Shown here one piece after another: positions 9,943-16,641 of a DNA stretch of 32,211 bases. Within the stretch, counting starts at the first letter, position 1; each line of letters begins with the position of its first letter. Under the pieces are notes generated by a model that was given only the letters and a program-made list of their open reading frames with translations, was not told the DNA's origin and ran no database searches. The stretch is from Acidobacteriota bacterium (lineage in GTDB: Bacteria > Acidobacteriota > Thermoanaerobaculia > Multivoradales > Multivoraceae), in NCBI GenBank assembly GCA_003388555.1, contig QQVD01000032.1, forward strand, positions 1 through 32,211. The letters are read 5' to 3'. A program made the translations under genes and the position numbers.

Positions 9943-10497
9943 ATGCAAGATCCGGAGATCGTAGCCCTCCTCGAGGGTCGCCAGGACGCCGTAGCAGCCG
10001 TCAGGAGGTGGATCCGGGGGGCCTTGACCCCGTTCCGCAACGCGTTGCACCGCGAGCTGGAGGATCTCGAGCAGGAGGTCCTGGAAGCCCTGCTCGAGGG
10101 CATCCGCGAAGGGAGCTACCGTGGCGACAGGGGTCTTGCGCCGTACGTTCGGTCGCTCGCCCACAACCGCTGCGTCGATCGGATCCGATATCACGCTCGC
10201 AGGACCTGGGTCGATCTCGGCGACATCGAAGCGGATCCCCGATTCGTGGCCCATGGAGCCCAGCAGCGACTCGGCGAGCTGGACATCGTCCGCAAAGTCG
10301 TGGCAGGGATGCCGGAGGAGTGCAGGCAACTCTGGGCACTGCTGCAGGAGGGCTACCGGTACGACGAGATGAGCGACCGGATGGGCATAGCCCCAGGTGC
10401 CCTTCGCGCCCGGGTCATGCGGTGCAGGCAGAAGGCTCTGGCCGAGAGGGAGAGACTTCGGCGGAACGCGTCACGAAATCCGGAGTCGGACGACTGA
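9943..10497 (+). CDS. ECF-like RNA polymerase sigma-70 family factor
   Basis: Alternative sigma factor of 184 aa directing RNA polymerase to a dedicated promoter set. Region 2 spans about residues 30-85, with LEQEVLEALLEG, then YVRSLAHNRCVDRIRYHARR (the core-binding / -10 recognition helices). Region 4 spans about 110-165, with MPEECRQLWALLQEGYRYDE and a helix-turn-helix DRMGIAPGALRARVMRCRQ. No region 1 or 3 is present. Start ATG 9943 is preferred over the in-frame ATG 9838 because CTGGAG precedes it and the extra 35 residues look non-coding (Pro/Gly/Arg, overlapping a -10-like hexamer). The following gene, 4 bases away, is a zinc-finger anti-sigma factor, the usual partner. Confidence 0.88.
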   Translation: MQDPEIVALLEGRQDAVAAVRRWIRGALTPFRNALHRELEDLEQEVLEALLEGIREGSYRGDRGLAPYVRSLAHNRCVDRIRYHARRTWVDLGDIEADPRFVAHGAQQRLGELDIVRKVVAGMPEECRQLWALLQEGYRYDEMSDRMGIAPGALRARVMRCRQKALAERERLRRNASRNPESDD

Positions 10498-10501
10498 GAG
10501 G

Positions 10502-11089
10502 ATGAAGCCGCGGAAACGGTCCCGCTCGGTGAGGGACCAGACCTCCGACGCCGCGGCAAGAACGACCCCTCGAGGTTGCGAAGCAGTGGAAGACGGAACG
10601 AGAGAGTCGCGGCCCTGGGACGGCCCACTCACCTGCAACCGGGTGCGCCAGGGTCTGCCCTGGCTGCTGAACGGCTCCCTCGGAGAGCGCGCCGAGACAC
10701 GTCTCTACGACCACATCGCCTCGTGCGCGGAGTGTGAGAAGGAGCTCGGCTCGACTTCGGAGCTCTGGCTCGACCTGTCGACGGCTCGGCAGGAGCTCCT
10801 GTCGGGGCCGGCGACCAGCGAGGGCGCATCGGATTCGCAGCGTTGGCGATCTCTCCGACTGATCGCGGCGGGTCTCGGGGCCGCCGCCCTGGCTCTGGGG
10901 ATCTACATCGGGCTCGATGGCACCAACGAGACCTCGTCGTCGCCGGAGGGGGCCACGGCCGAGCTGCTGGAGACGCCGGGAGAGGCGCGCGAGGGGCTGC
11001 TGTTCGCCAGCGACTTCGAGAGCGGCGACCTGTCGATGTGGTCGACGGAGGTCGCCTCGCCGATGAGGCCCGACGACGACTTGCGCTAG
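10502..11089 (+). CDS. Membrane anti-sigma factor with zinc finger and external FESGD motif
   Basis: Expected to hold the adjacent sigma factor inactive at the membrane. ATG 10502 lies 4 bases after the sigma stop; an earlier in-frame ATG (10397) is inside the sigma gene. In the 195-aa product an N-terminal basic stretch precedes an anti-sigma zinc finger (Cys45 and H71-x3-C75-x2-C78, in CNRVRQGLPWLLNGSL and HIASCAECEKEL), followed by one membrane helix at about 118-138. The extracytoplasmic tail is only about 55 residues and contains LLFASDFESGDLSMWS (about 166-181). The same motif ends the secreted beta-helix protein at 16642. This is unusual for an anti-sigma factor, whose sensor part is normally larger; the tail could be a truncated sensor or a localisation motif. 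Confidence 0.85.
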   Translation: MKPRKRSRSVRDQTSDAAARTTPRGCEAVEDGTRESRPWDGPLTCNRVRQGLPWLLNGSLGERAETRLYDHIASCAECEKELGSTSELWLDLSTARQELLSGPATSEGASDSQRWRSLRLIAAGLGAAALALGIYIGLDGTNETSSSPEGATAELLETPGEAREGLLFASDFESGDLSMWSTEVASPMRPDDDLR

Positions 11090-11107
11090 CGGCTGGTGAC
11101 AGGAGCC

Positions 11108-11185
11108 CTCGCGGGAGAGATCCGAGGCCTGCCCAGCGGGTGCCACCGGGCCGCGAAGGCGACGTGGCGCCATCTCTCCCGCGAG
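11108..11185. repeat. Perfect 14-bp inverted repeat, 50-base loop
   Basis: CTCGCGGGAGAGAT (11108-11121) is the exact reverse complement of ATCTCTCCCGCGAG (11172-11185). The 50-base loop is GC-rich. It begins 19 bases after the anti-sigma stop codon and ends 3 bases before the tandem array. It could be a transcription terminator stem, an mRNA-stabilising structure, or the ends of a small mobile repeat. Confidence 0.75.
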
Positions 11186-11188
11186 AAC

Positions 11189-11425
11189 AACCAGAGCCCG
11201 AGGCGTAGGCCGAGGGCGACGAAGGGGAGGGAGTGCCGCTCGCGGCAGTCCGGACTCAACCAGAGCCCGAGGCGTAGGCCGAGGGCGACGAAGGGGAGGG
11301 AGTGCCGCTCGCGGCAGTCCGGACTCAACCAGAGCCCGAGGCGTAGGCCGAGGGCGACGAAGGGGAGGGAGTGCCGCTCGCGGCAGTCCGGACTCAACCA
11401 GAGCCCGAGGCGTAGGCCGAGGGCG
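11189..11425. repeat. 69-bp tandem array, 3.4 copies, hairpin-forming unit
   Basis: Copies begin at 11189, 11258, 11327 and 11396. The first three are identical over all 69 bases as read; the fourth stops after about 30. In plus-sense RNA each unit can fold: GCCC (11196-11199) pairs with GGGC (11214-11217), enclosing a symmetric GA/GA internal loop, then GGC/GCC and loop GTAG. Further on are TGCCG/CGGCA with loop CTCG (11234-11247) and the palindrome AGTCCGGACT (11247-11256). The truncated last copy retains exactly the complete first hairpin, giving four such hairpins separated by three linkers. Function is unknown. Confidence 0.85.
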
Positions 11426-11680
11426 CAGTCGGACCAGCATCACTCCACCGAGCGGCGCCGGGGTTTCGGTCTCTCGGCTCCGCTGCATCGCCTCGACGAT
11501 CCTCTCGCCTTCGTCGACGGTGCCTCGCCGGGGACCGCAGATCCCTCGCTCAGCCCCTTCGGGTCCCTCGACTACTGGCTGCTTTGAAAATGGCCCGAGA
11601 GACGGATCGTAAAGCGCCAGAATCCACGATTGCCCGCGGCTGCCCGTCCTTACCCCAGCACCCATCTGCATCCATCTTGA

Positions 11681-11701
11681 GGGTGGCCCGAAGGGCCATC
11701 C
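11681..11701. terminator. Terminator-like hairpin upstream of sulfotransferase
   Basis: GGGTGGCCC and GGGCCATCC form a 9-bp stem (one G-U pair in plus-sense RNA) with loop GAA. No U tract follows on either strand, so intrinsic termination is doubtful; it may be a folded leader or a Rho-assisted site. Confidence 0.35.
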
Positions 11702-11849
11702 GGGACTGCTAGGATCGCGTGCCGACGGGACGCGTGTAACGGGCGCTGTCTTGACGTCTCGTTCACCGAAGCCCGCCACCGGCGAGCGGCAGCGCTCCTC
11801 CATCCGAGTCCTTCCCCTCGAGCAGGGGCGAGGAACTCTCGGAGGATGG

Positions 11850-13169
11850 ATGCGTAGAGTCGTAGTGCTCGGGATGCACCGTTCGGGCACGTCTGCCGTG
11901 GCCCGTTATCTCTGTTCGCTCGGCGGCTTCGTTGGTCGCGACGACGATCTCATGCCGGCGCGCCCGGACAACCCCCTCGGATTCTACGAGCGGGTGGACA
12001 CGGCCGCCCTCAACGACGACGTACTGGAGGCTGCGGGCGTCGACTGGTCGACGGCGGAGGGAGACCTGGCGACGCGGTTCTCGGCGGGCCAGTTCGAACG
12101 GTTCCGCATGCGCGCTCGCGCCATCGTCGAGGGGCTTGACGGTGCCGGACGGTTTCCGGTTCTGAAGGACCCGCGACTCGCTCTGACGCTGCCGGTCTGG
12201 CGAACGGCGCTCGGCGAGTGCGCGTGGATCGTCAGCGCTCGCGACGCCAGGGATGTCGCTTCGTCGCTCATCCGGCGCAACGGATTCACTCGCACCCACG
12301 CGCTCGCCCTGTGCGAGTCCTACCTGACCTCGATCACTTCCGCGGTCGCCGGCGAAGAGGTTCTGGTGGTCTCCTACGAGCGCTTGCTCGAGCACACCGA
12401 AGCCGAGTGCGGGCGGATCAGGGCCTACCTGACCTCTTTGGGCGTTGCGGTCGAAGAGCCCTCCGGAGGGGTCCTCGAGTCGGCGATTCGGCCCGAGTTG
12501 AGGAACGAAGTCTCGGCGCTGGGGGAGGAAGAGGTGCTGCCGGCCGGGCTTGCGGGTCTGGAGGCGCGGCTCAGCCAGGCGGGCCGCGAACCCGGCCCGG
12601 TCGTGTTGCCCGTCACCGAGATCGGTCGGCACAGCCGCGAGGTGTTGGAGCTGGCCAGGCAGGCAGTAGGGAACCGAGACCGTCTCCGAGAGCTCGAGAT
12701 CCATCACCGCCGCCTGGTCGAGACACTCGAGCGAAGGTACGACGAGCTCTTCCAGCGGCGGGAAGGCGAGATCGCGGCCCTCGAGAAGGAGATCTCGGTA
12801 CGCCAACGCGAGATCGCAGACCGCGACCGCGAAATCGATCGGCTGGTGGAGACGGAGCGAGCCGCCCAGGGCAGACGGGACCTGCTGCTGGCGAACGCTG
12901 CCCGAGACTTGGACGAGCAGCGCCGGGGGCGAGACCTCGCCGTCACCGAGTCCACCGAGCTGCGCGGCGAGGTCGGCCGGCTCGAGCGGCTCGTCGAGCA
13001 GTGCGACGACGCGAAAGCGAGGCTCCGGAACGAGCTCAGGTCGACCACCGCCGAGCTCGAGGCCGCTCTCGCTGTCGTCAAGGACCTCGAGGCATCGCGA
13101 CCCGTCCGCTGGAGCAGGGCCGTGCGTTCGGCGATGGGCGGTTCGGGTCGCTCGAAGCCGCAGTCCTGA
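11850..13169 (+). CDS. Sulfotransferase fused to C-terminal coiled coil
   Basis: Predicted PAPS-dependent sulfotransferase of 439 aa. Start ATG 11850 follows GGAGG closely; an upstream TTG at 11751 is unlikely. Residues 8-15 (GMHRSGTS) are the P-loop-like 5'-phosphosulfate-binding motif, and IVSARDARDVASSLIRRNGF (about 127-146) fits the 3'-phosphate-binding segment. The catalytic domain ends near 230. From about residue 268 to 415 the sequence is a long Glu/Arg/Leu heptad coiled coil, followed by a basic amphipathic tail (RPVRWSRAVRSAMG). Neighbouring genes encode a glycan ABC exporter and glycosyltransferases, so a surface polysaccharide is the likely acceptor. The fusion recalls the coiled-coil chain-length ruler WbdD, though with a different catalytic domain; that role is inference. 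Confidence 0.85.
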   Translation: MRRVVVLGMHRSGTSAVARYLCSLGGFVGRDDDLMPARPDNPLGFYERVDTAALNDDVLEAAGVDWSTAEGDLATRFSAGQFERFRMRARAIVEGLDGAGRFPVLKDPRLALTLPVWRTALGECAWIVSARDARDVASSLIRRNGFTRTHALALCESYLTSITSAVAGEEVLVVSYERLLEHTEAECGRIRAYLTSLGVAVEEPSGGVLESAIRPELRNEVSALGEEEVLPAGLAGLEARLSQAGREPGPVVLPVTEIGRHSREVLELARQAVGNRDRLRELEIHHRRLVETLERRYDELFQRREGEIAALEKEISVRQREIADRDREIDRLVETERAAQGRRDLLLANAARDLDEQRRGRDLAVTESTELRGEVGRLERLVEQCDDAKARLRNELRSTTAELEAALAVVKDLEASRPVRWSRAVRSAMGGSGRSKPQS

Positions 13170-13317
13170 CCCCAAAGGGAGCCAGTGATCGAAATCATGG
13201 GGGGCTGAGTTGGAGCGCCGGTGGTAGGCCCTTCACGCCAGGCCGTGGTGTGACGGGCGCCCAGCGAGGAGCTGTTCACCGCGAGATGCCTTGGCGTCGT
13301 CTGTCCCGGCAGACGCC

Positions 13318-13342
13318 TCGGTCGGAAGTGCTTCCGCCGAGT
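13318..13342. terminator. Hairpin between convergent genes
   Basis: CTCGG plus CGGAA pair with TTCCG plus CCGAG, with one bulged T at 13323 and loop GTGC: a 10-bp stem. It sits in the 188-base gap between the convergent sulfotransferase and ABC ATPase genes, where a bidirectional terminator is expected. A weaker stem (CGTCTG and CAGACG) lies just before it. Neither has a clear U tract. Confidence 0.45.
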
Positions 13343-13357
13343 GCTCCCGGGGGCCGA

Positions 13358-14164
13358 CTAGACCGCGGACGACGCCTCCAGGGCAGAGTCCTCGGTCTCG
13401 TGCGACTGCGATCCCGAGGCGGAGTCGATGCGATGGAGGGTGCGTCTGCCGTACTCCGCCAGCACCTCGTCGACCTTGCCCTGGGCCCTGATCTCTCCAC
13501 CCTCCAGCAGCACGCAGCGGGTGCAGAGTCGCCGAATCGTCGTCTCGTCATGGCTGACCACGAGGGTCGTGGTGCCCGAGGAGACCAGCTCGTCGACCCG
13601 CCTCTGGCACCGGAGCATGAACTCCGCATCGCCGACGGCGGTGACTTCGTCGAGGATCAGCACGCTGGGGATCGATGCTGTCGCGATCGCGAAACCAAGC
13701 CGGGCGACCATTCCCAACGAGTAGCTCTTCACCGGCTGTTCGATGGATCTGCGGATGCCACTGAAGTCGATGATGCTCTCCTCGAGAGCTTTGATCTCTC
13801 GACGGCTGAGTCCGAGTAAGAGGGCGTTGAGCTCGATGTTCTCTCGGCCCGAGAGCTCGTAGTCGAAGCCCGTCCCCAGCTCGAGAATCGGTGCGACGCG
13901 ACCGTCTACGGAGACGGTGCCGCGGGTCGGTCGGAGGATGCCGGAGACCACCTTGAGCATGGTGCTCTTGCCGGCCCCGTTGCGGCCGATGATGCCGACG
14001 CACTCGGCCCGCTCGACCTCCAGATCGACCTCTCGCAGGGCCCGGATGACCTTGCGCTTCCTGCGCCCGCGCAGCACCTGGATGAAGTACTCCTTGATGC
14101 TGGTCGCGGTGTGCTCCTTGACCGAATAGTCCAGCGAGACTCCGCGCAGTTGTACGACTGTCAT
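13358..14164 (-). CDS. Polysaccharide ABC exporter ATPase (Wzt/KpsT/TagH type)
   Basis: ATPase that powers export of a surface glycan across the inner membrane with the adjacent permease. In 268 aa: Walker A GRNGAGKST (60-68), signature YSLGM (148-152, the variant typical of polysaccharide exporters), Walker B VLILDE (168-173) and the following TAVGD, and switch histidine in VVSHD. An N-terminal extension SVKEHTATSIKEYF before the core is also typical of this subgroup. Only about 45 residues follow the nucleotide-binding domain, so the C-terminal carbohydrate-binding domain of E. coli O9a Wzt is missing; this resembles KpsT/TagH-like exporters that do not read a chain cap. It starts 13 bases after the permease stop, in one operon. 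Confidence 0.92.
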   Translation of the reverse strand: MTVVQLRGVSLDYSVKEHTATSIKEYFIQVLRGRRKRKVIRALREVDLEVERAECVGIIGRNGAGKSTMLKVVSGILRPTRGTVSVDGRVAPILELGTGFDYELSGRENIELNALLLGLSRREIKALEESIIDFSGIRRSIEQPVKSYSLGMVARLGFAIATASIPSVLILDEVTAVGDAEFMLRCQRRVDELVSSGTTTLVVSHDETTIRRLCTRCVLLEGGEIRAQGKVDEVLAEYGRRTLHRIDSASGSQSHETEDSALEASSAV

Positions 14165-14177
14165 CGAGCTCGCTCAC

Positions 14178-14933
14178 TCACACGAAGAAGGCGATGCGAC
14201 GTTCGGACTTCCGGTAGATCCAGACGCCGATGGCGAAGGACGCCATAGCGCAGAGGAGCGCCACCGAGAGATGTTGTATCGGGGGGATCTTGGACAGGTA
14301 GATCGGGTCGCGGAAGACCTCGAGGACGGATCGGATGGGGTTGTAGTGCACGATCCAATAGAAGTGGTCGGGCAGGATGTCCTTCGGATAGAAGACCGGC
14401 GTCAGGTACATCGTCAGCGTCAGGAGGACCGTGACGAATTCGATGACGTCGGTGAAGAAGACTGCGAGCGGCGACAGCGCGAGTCCTGCTCCGAGGGTGA
14501 AGAGCAGTGCGATCGCGATCGCCACGGGGAGGAAGAGGAGCGCGGGACCGATCTTGTGATCGGTGACGATGAGCAGAGCCAGAAGCGGCACCAGTGCGAG
14601 GACCAGGTTGACGACGCCCGACACCACGGCCGCGAAGGGGAACACCGCGTAGGGGACGGCGACCTTCCTGAGCAGGATCGCGTTGCCGCGGAGGCTGTTC
14701 ATCGAGTTCGTGATGCTCTGGCTGAAGAAGTTCCAGAAAAGCACGCCGGTGAGCGCGTACACGGGGTAGTTCTTGATCGAGAACCGGAAGATGGCGCTGA
14801 AGACCGTGTGCAGGACCAGCATCATCAGGAGCGGCTGCAGCATCGTCCAGATGGCGCCGAGGAAGGAGCCGCGGTAGCGGACCTTGAGCTCGCGTTTGAC
14901 CAGGACGAAGACGAGATCGTGGTGGAGTCGCAT
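14178..14933 (-). CDS. Polysaccharide ABC exporter permease (Wzm type)
   Basis: ABC-2 type inner-membrane permease of 251 aa with about six hydrophobic helices: first after RELKVRYRGSFLGAIW, last near VALLCAMASFAIGVWIY. The N-terminal cytoplasmic segment LVFVLVKRELKVRYRGS is the amphipathic signature of Wzm/KpsM/TagG permeases. A late loop NPIRSVLEVFRDPIY also matches the family. It lies between the glycosyltransferase (17 bases upstream) and the ATPase (13 bases downstream) on the minus strand. The glycan exported cannot be named. Confidence 0.93.
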   Translation of the reverse strand: MRLHHDLVFVLVKRELKVRYRGSFLGAIWTMLQPLLMMLVLHTVFSAIFRFSIKNYPVYALTGVLFWNFFSQSITNSMNSLRGNAILLRKVAVPYAVFPFAAVVSGVVNLVLALVPLLALLIVTDHKIGPALLFLPVAIAIALLFTLGAGLALSPLAVFFTDVIEFVTVLLTLTMYLTPVFYPKDILPDHFYWIVHYNPIRSVLEVFRDPIYLSKIPPIQHLSVALLCAMASFAIGVWIYRKSERRIAFFV

Positions 14934-14950
14934 CTATCTACTCTGGAACG

Positions 14951-16405
14951 CTATTCGTTGTCCCGGTGCGGAGGGAGGAGGCGCAGCTTGCGCAGCACCT
15001 TGTGGTAGAGCATCCAGGCGCGAAAGAACCTGGAGCTCTGGAGACGATCCAAGTAGTCCTCCAGGTGTTTGATGCGGGAGCCCGGATCCAGGTCGTCCTC
15101 GAACGGCGCTTCGGTCACCGGGACCGAGCGATAGAAGTCGACATCGCGGAAGGGAACTCGCTCGCCGAGGTCCGGGGCTCGGCGAGGAGCCTCGGCGAAG
15201 CGCTGCAGGGGCCTGGTCGTCGCTGCGTAGCTGTACTCTCTCTCGGCGAAGGAGAGCGCCGCCTCACTCATCTCCTCGAGACGGGCCGGGTTCCGCGAAG
15301 CCCAGGTGATGCGTTCTGCGAACGCGCTCGCGTCGCCGATCGGCGAGGTCAAGATCAGGTCCGACCGGCTCAGCTCGAGACTCACCTCGGTGCCCTGGGT
15401 CGAGAGTACGGGCAGACGATGACGGACCATCTCGTTGATCCGGTTGCGGGCTCCGAAGACGGTCTCGTAGTTGCGGCTGTCGACGTTGAGTCCGAGATCG
15501 CACTCCTGCAGCAGTGGGGAGATCTCGGCGGTCGGGATCCAGCCGAGAAAGACGAACCGATCGCGATGGGGGCTTCGATCGACCTGTTCGCGGAAGCGGA
15601 CGAAGGTGGTTTCGTCGTGTCCGGGGAGGGTGCCCCCGGTCGAGGCGAAGCAGATCTTCGGGTTCGCTTCCATCGCACTCTCGAGGCTGCGAAAGAGGAG
15701 GTCGGTGTCCGTCCAGGTGTTGTAGCCGCCGAGCCAGAGGACGATGAAGGCGTCGTCGCCCAGGCGCGCGTCGCCATCCCTGAGTCGCCGCGGTCCGCCA
15801 CTCGGTGGCTGCGTGTCGACGATCGCGTTGGGGATGTGGTGGGTGAACTCGTAGCCGAAGTTCTGCCGGCCGAGCCGGCCGCGGGTGGCCAGTTCTCCGG
15901 CGATGGCGTGGGCCTGCGCCCGCGAGACCGCCGAGAAGGCATCGGCGCGATCGAGGATGCGCCTCTCCATGCGCCAGAAGTGTGAAAGGTAGACGTCGTC
16001 GTCGTAGACCTTCGCCTTCGCCTGCGCCTCGGCCATCACCCATCCGTTCAGGTCTGCCCAGATCGGCGCCTGTGTCTCGATCACCACCGCCCGCGAGGCC
16101 GGGTACGTGTTGATACCGACGACGAGATCTGGCTCGAAGTCGTCGTGATAGCGCTGGAGCTGCTCAGGGCGATGGAAGAGGGCGCCGCGTACCGCGAGGT
16201 ACTCGAGTGCTCCCTGCCGCTCCTCGATCACCGGAGGACTTCCGGAGTCGTAGGCAGCTTCGTTGCGCACCGCGACGAGGCGGACGCGGTGTCCGGCAGC
16301 GAGAAGTGGCTGCACCAGATGCCAGGTCCGAAGCCCGGACGCATCGAGCCGGCCTCGGCTCTCGGTCGGCAACGGAGCGGCGCCGACAGCGAGGATACGA
16401 GTCAC
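14951..16405 (-). CDS. GT4-like glycosyltransferase
   Basis: Predicted cytosolic glycosyltransferase of GT-B fold, 484 aa. I start at GTG 16405 (VTRILAVGAAPLP), because the 90 residues read further upstream look non-coding and the paralogue at 19746 begins at the same point. The N-terminal Rossmann part starts ILAVGAAPLP and includes WHLVQPLLAAGHRVRLVAV; the middle has IWADLNGWVMAEAQAK and FSAVSRAQAHA; the C-terminal nucleotide-sugar half has FIVLWLGGYNTW and the E-rich loop NYETVFGARNRINEMVRHRLPVL (two short runs). It ends with a basic amphipathic tail (FFRAWMLYHKVLRKLRLL) that may touch the membrane. It is first of a minus-strand operon with the ABC permease and ATPase. Sugar and linkage are unknown. 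Confidence 0.82.
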   Translation of the reverse strand: MTRILAVGAAPLPTESRGRLDASGLRTWHLVQPLLAAGHRVRLVAVRNEAAYDSGSPPVIEERQGALEYLAVRGALFHRPEQLQRYHDDFEPDLVVGINTYPASRAVVIETQAPIWADLNGWVMAEAQAKAKVYDDDVYLSHFWRMERRILDRADAFSAVSRAQAHAIAGELATRGRLGRQNFGYEFTHHIPNAIVDTQPPSGGPRRLRDGDARLGDDAFIVLWLGGYNTWTDTDLLFRSLESAMEANPKICFASTGGTLPGHDETTFVRFREQVDRSPHRDRFVFLGWIPTAEISPLLQECDLGLNVDSRNYETVFGARNRINEMVRHRLPVLSTQGTEVSLELSRSDLILTSPIGDASAFAERITWASRNPARLEEMSEAALSFAEREYSYAATTRPLQRFAEAPRRAPDLGERVPFRDVDFYRSVPVTEAPFEDDLDPGSRIKHLEDYLDRLQSSRFFRAWMLYHKVLRKLRLLPPHRDNE

Positions 16406-16641
16406 GAAGGCGGCCTCGAGAAGGTGTCGATCAGCGAAGGAGGAGTATAGCCGACCTGCCCGTCGGCATCCGATGCCGTGAGGGAATCGTGGCTCTCGGC
16501 CGAGTGTGGCTTCCGGCCGCTCGGGGGAGCCGGCGATCAGGCCGCCGCGTGGCGTGGGCGAGACGCGTAGGTTAGGGTTGAAAGCAGTGTCGTGCAGCTG
16601 TAAGCAGCTACCCGCAGGCGATCTCGAACCAGAGGACCAAG
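16406..16641. promoter_or_regulatory. Divergent promoter region, glycan export operon / beta-helix gene
   Basis: 236 bases separate the divergent starts, so promoters for both directions should lie here. On the plus strand TTGAAA (16578-16583) could be a -35 with a poor -10 about 17 bases on. A small inverted repeat, AGCTG and CAGCT around TAAG, sits near 16597-16610. Neither is strong enough to call a specific promoter. Confidence 0.35.

Larger units (their letters stand above)
11090..11849. other. Gene-free 760-base region with inverted repeat and tandem array
   Basis: No convincing gene on either strand. From left to right it contains a perfect 14-bp inverted repeat (11108-11185), a 69-bp tandem array (11189-11425), about 250 bases without recognised features, a terminator-like hairpin (11681-11701) and the leader of the sulfotransferase gene. 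Long open frames cross it on both strands because 69 is a multiple of three, but they are Arg/Pro-rich and lack family resemblance that I can support. Confidence 0.6.

Noticed and set aside
11189-11425. CRISPR array
   Set aside because: The units are contiguous and identical with no variable spacers, and no cas genes are present.
11096-11587. Plus-strand open frame of 163 codons through the 69-bp array
   Set aside because: Arg-rich repeat translation without ribosome site or signal peptide; openness follows from the repeat length being a multiple of three.
10415-11890. Minus-strand open frame of 491 codons across the anti-sigma gene and the 69-bp array
   Set aside because: It is antisense to a good anti-sigma gene and kept open by a 69-bp (23-codon) repeat; Pro/Arg-rich with no recognised domain.
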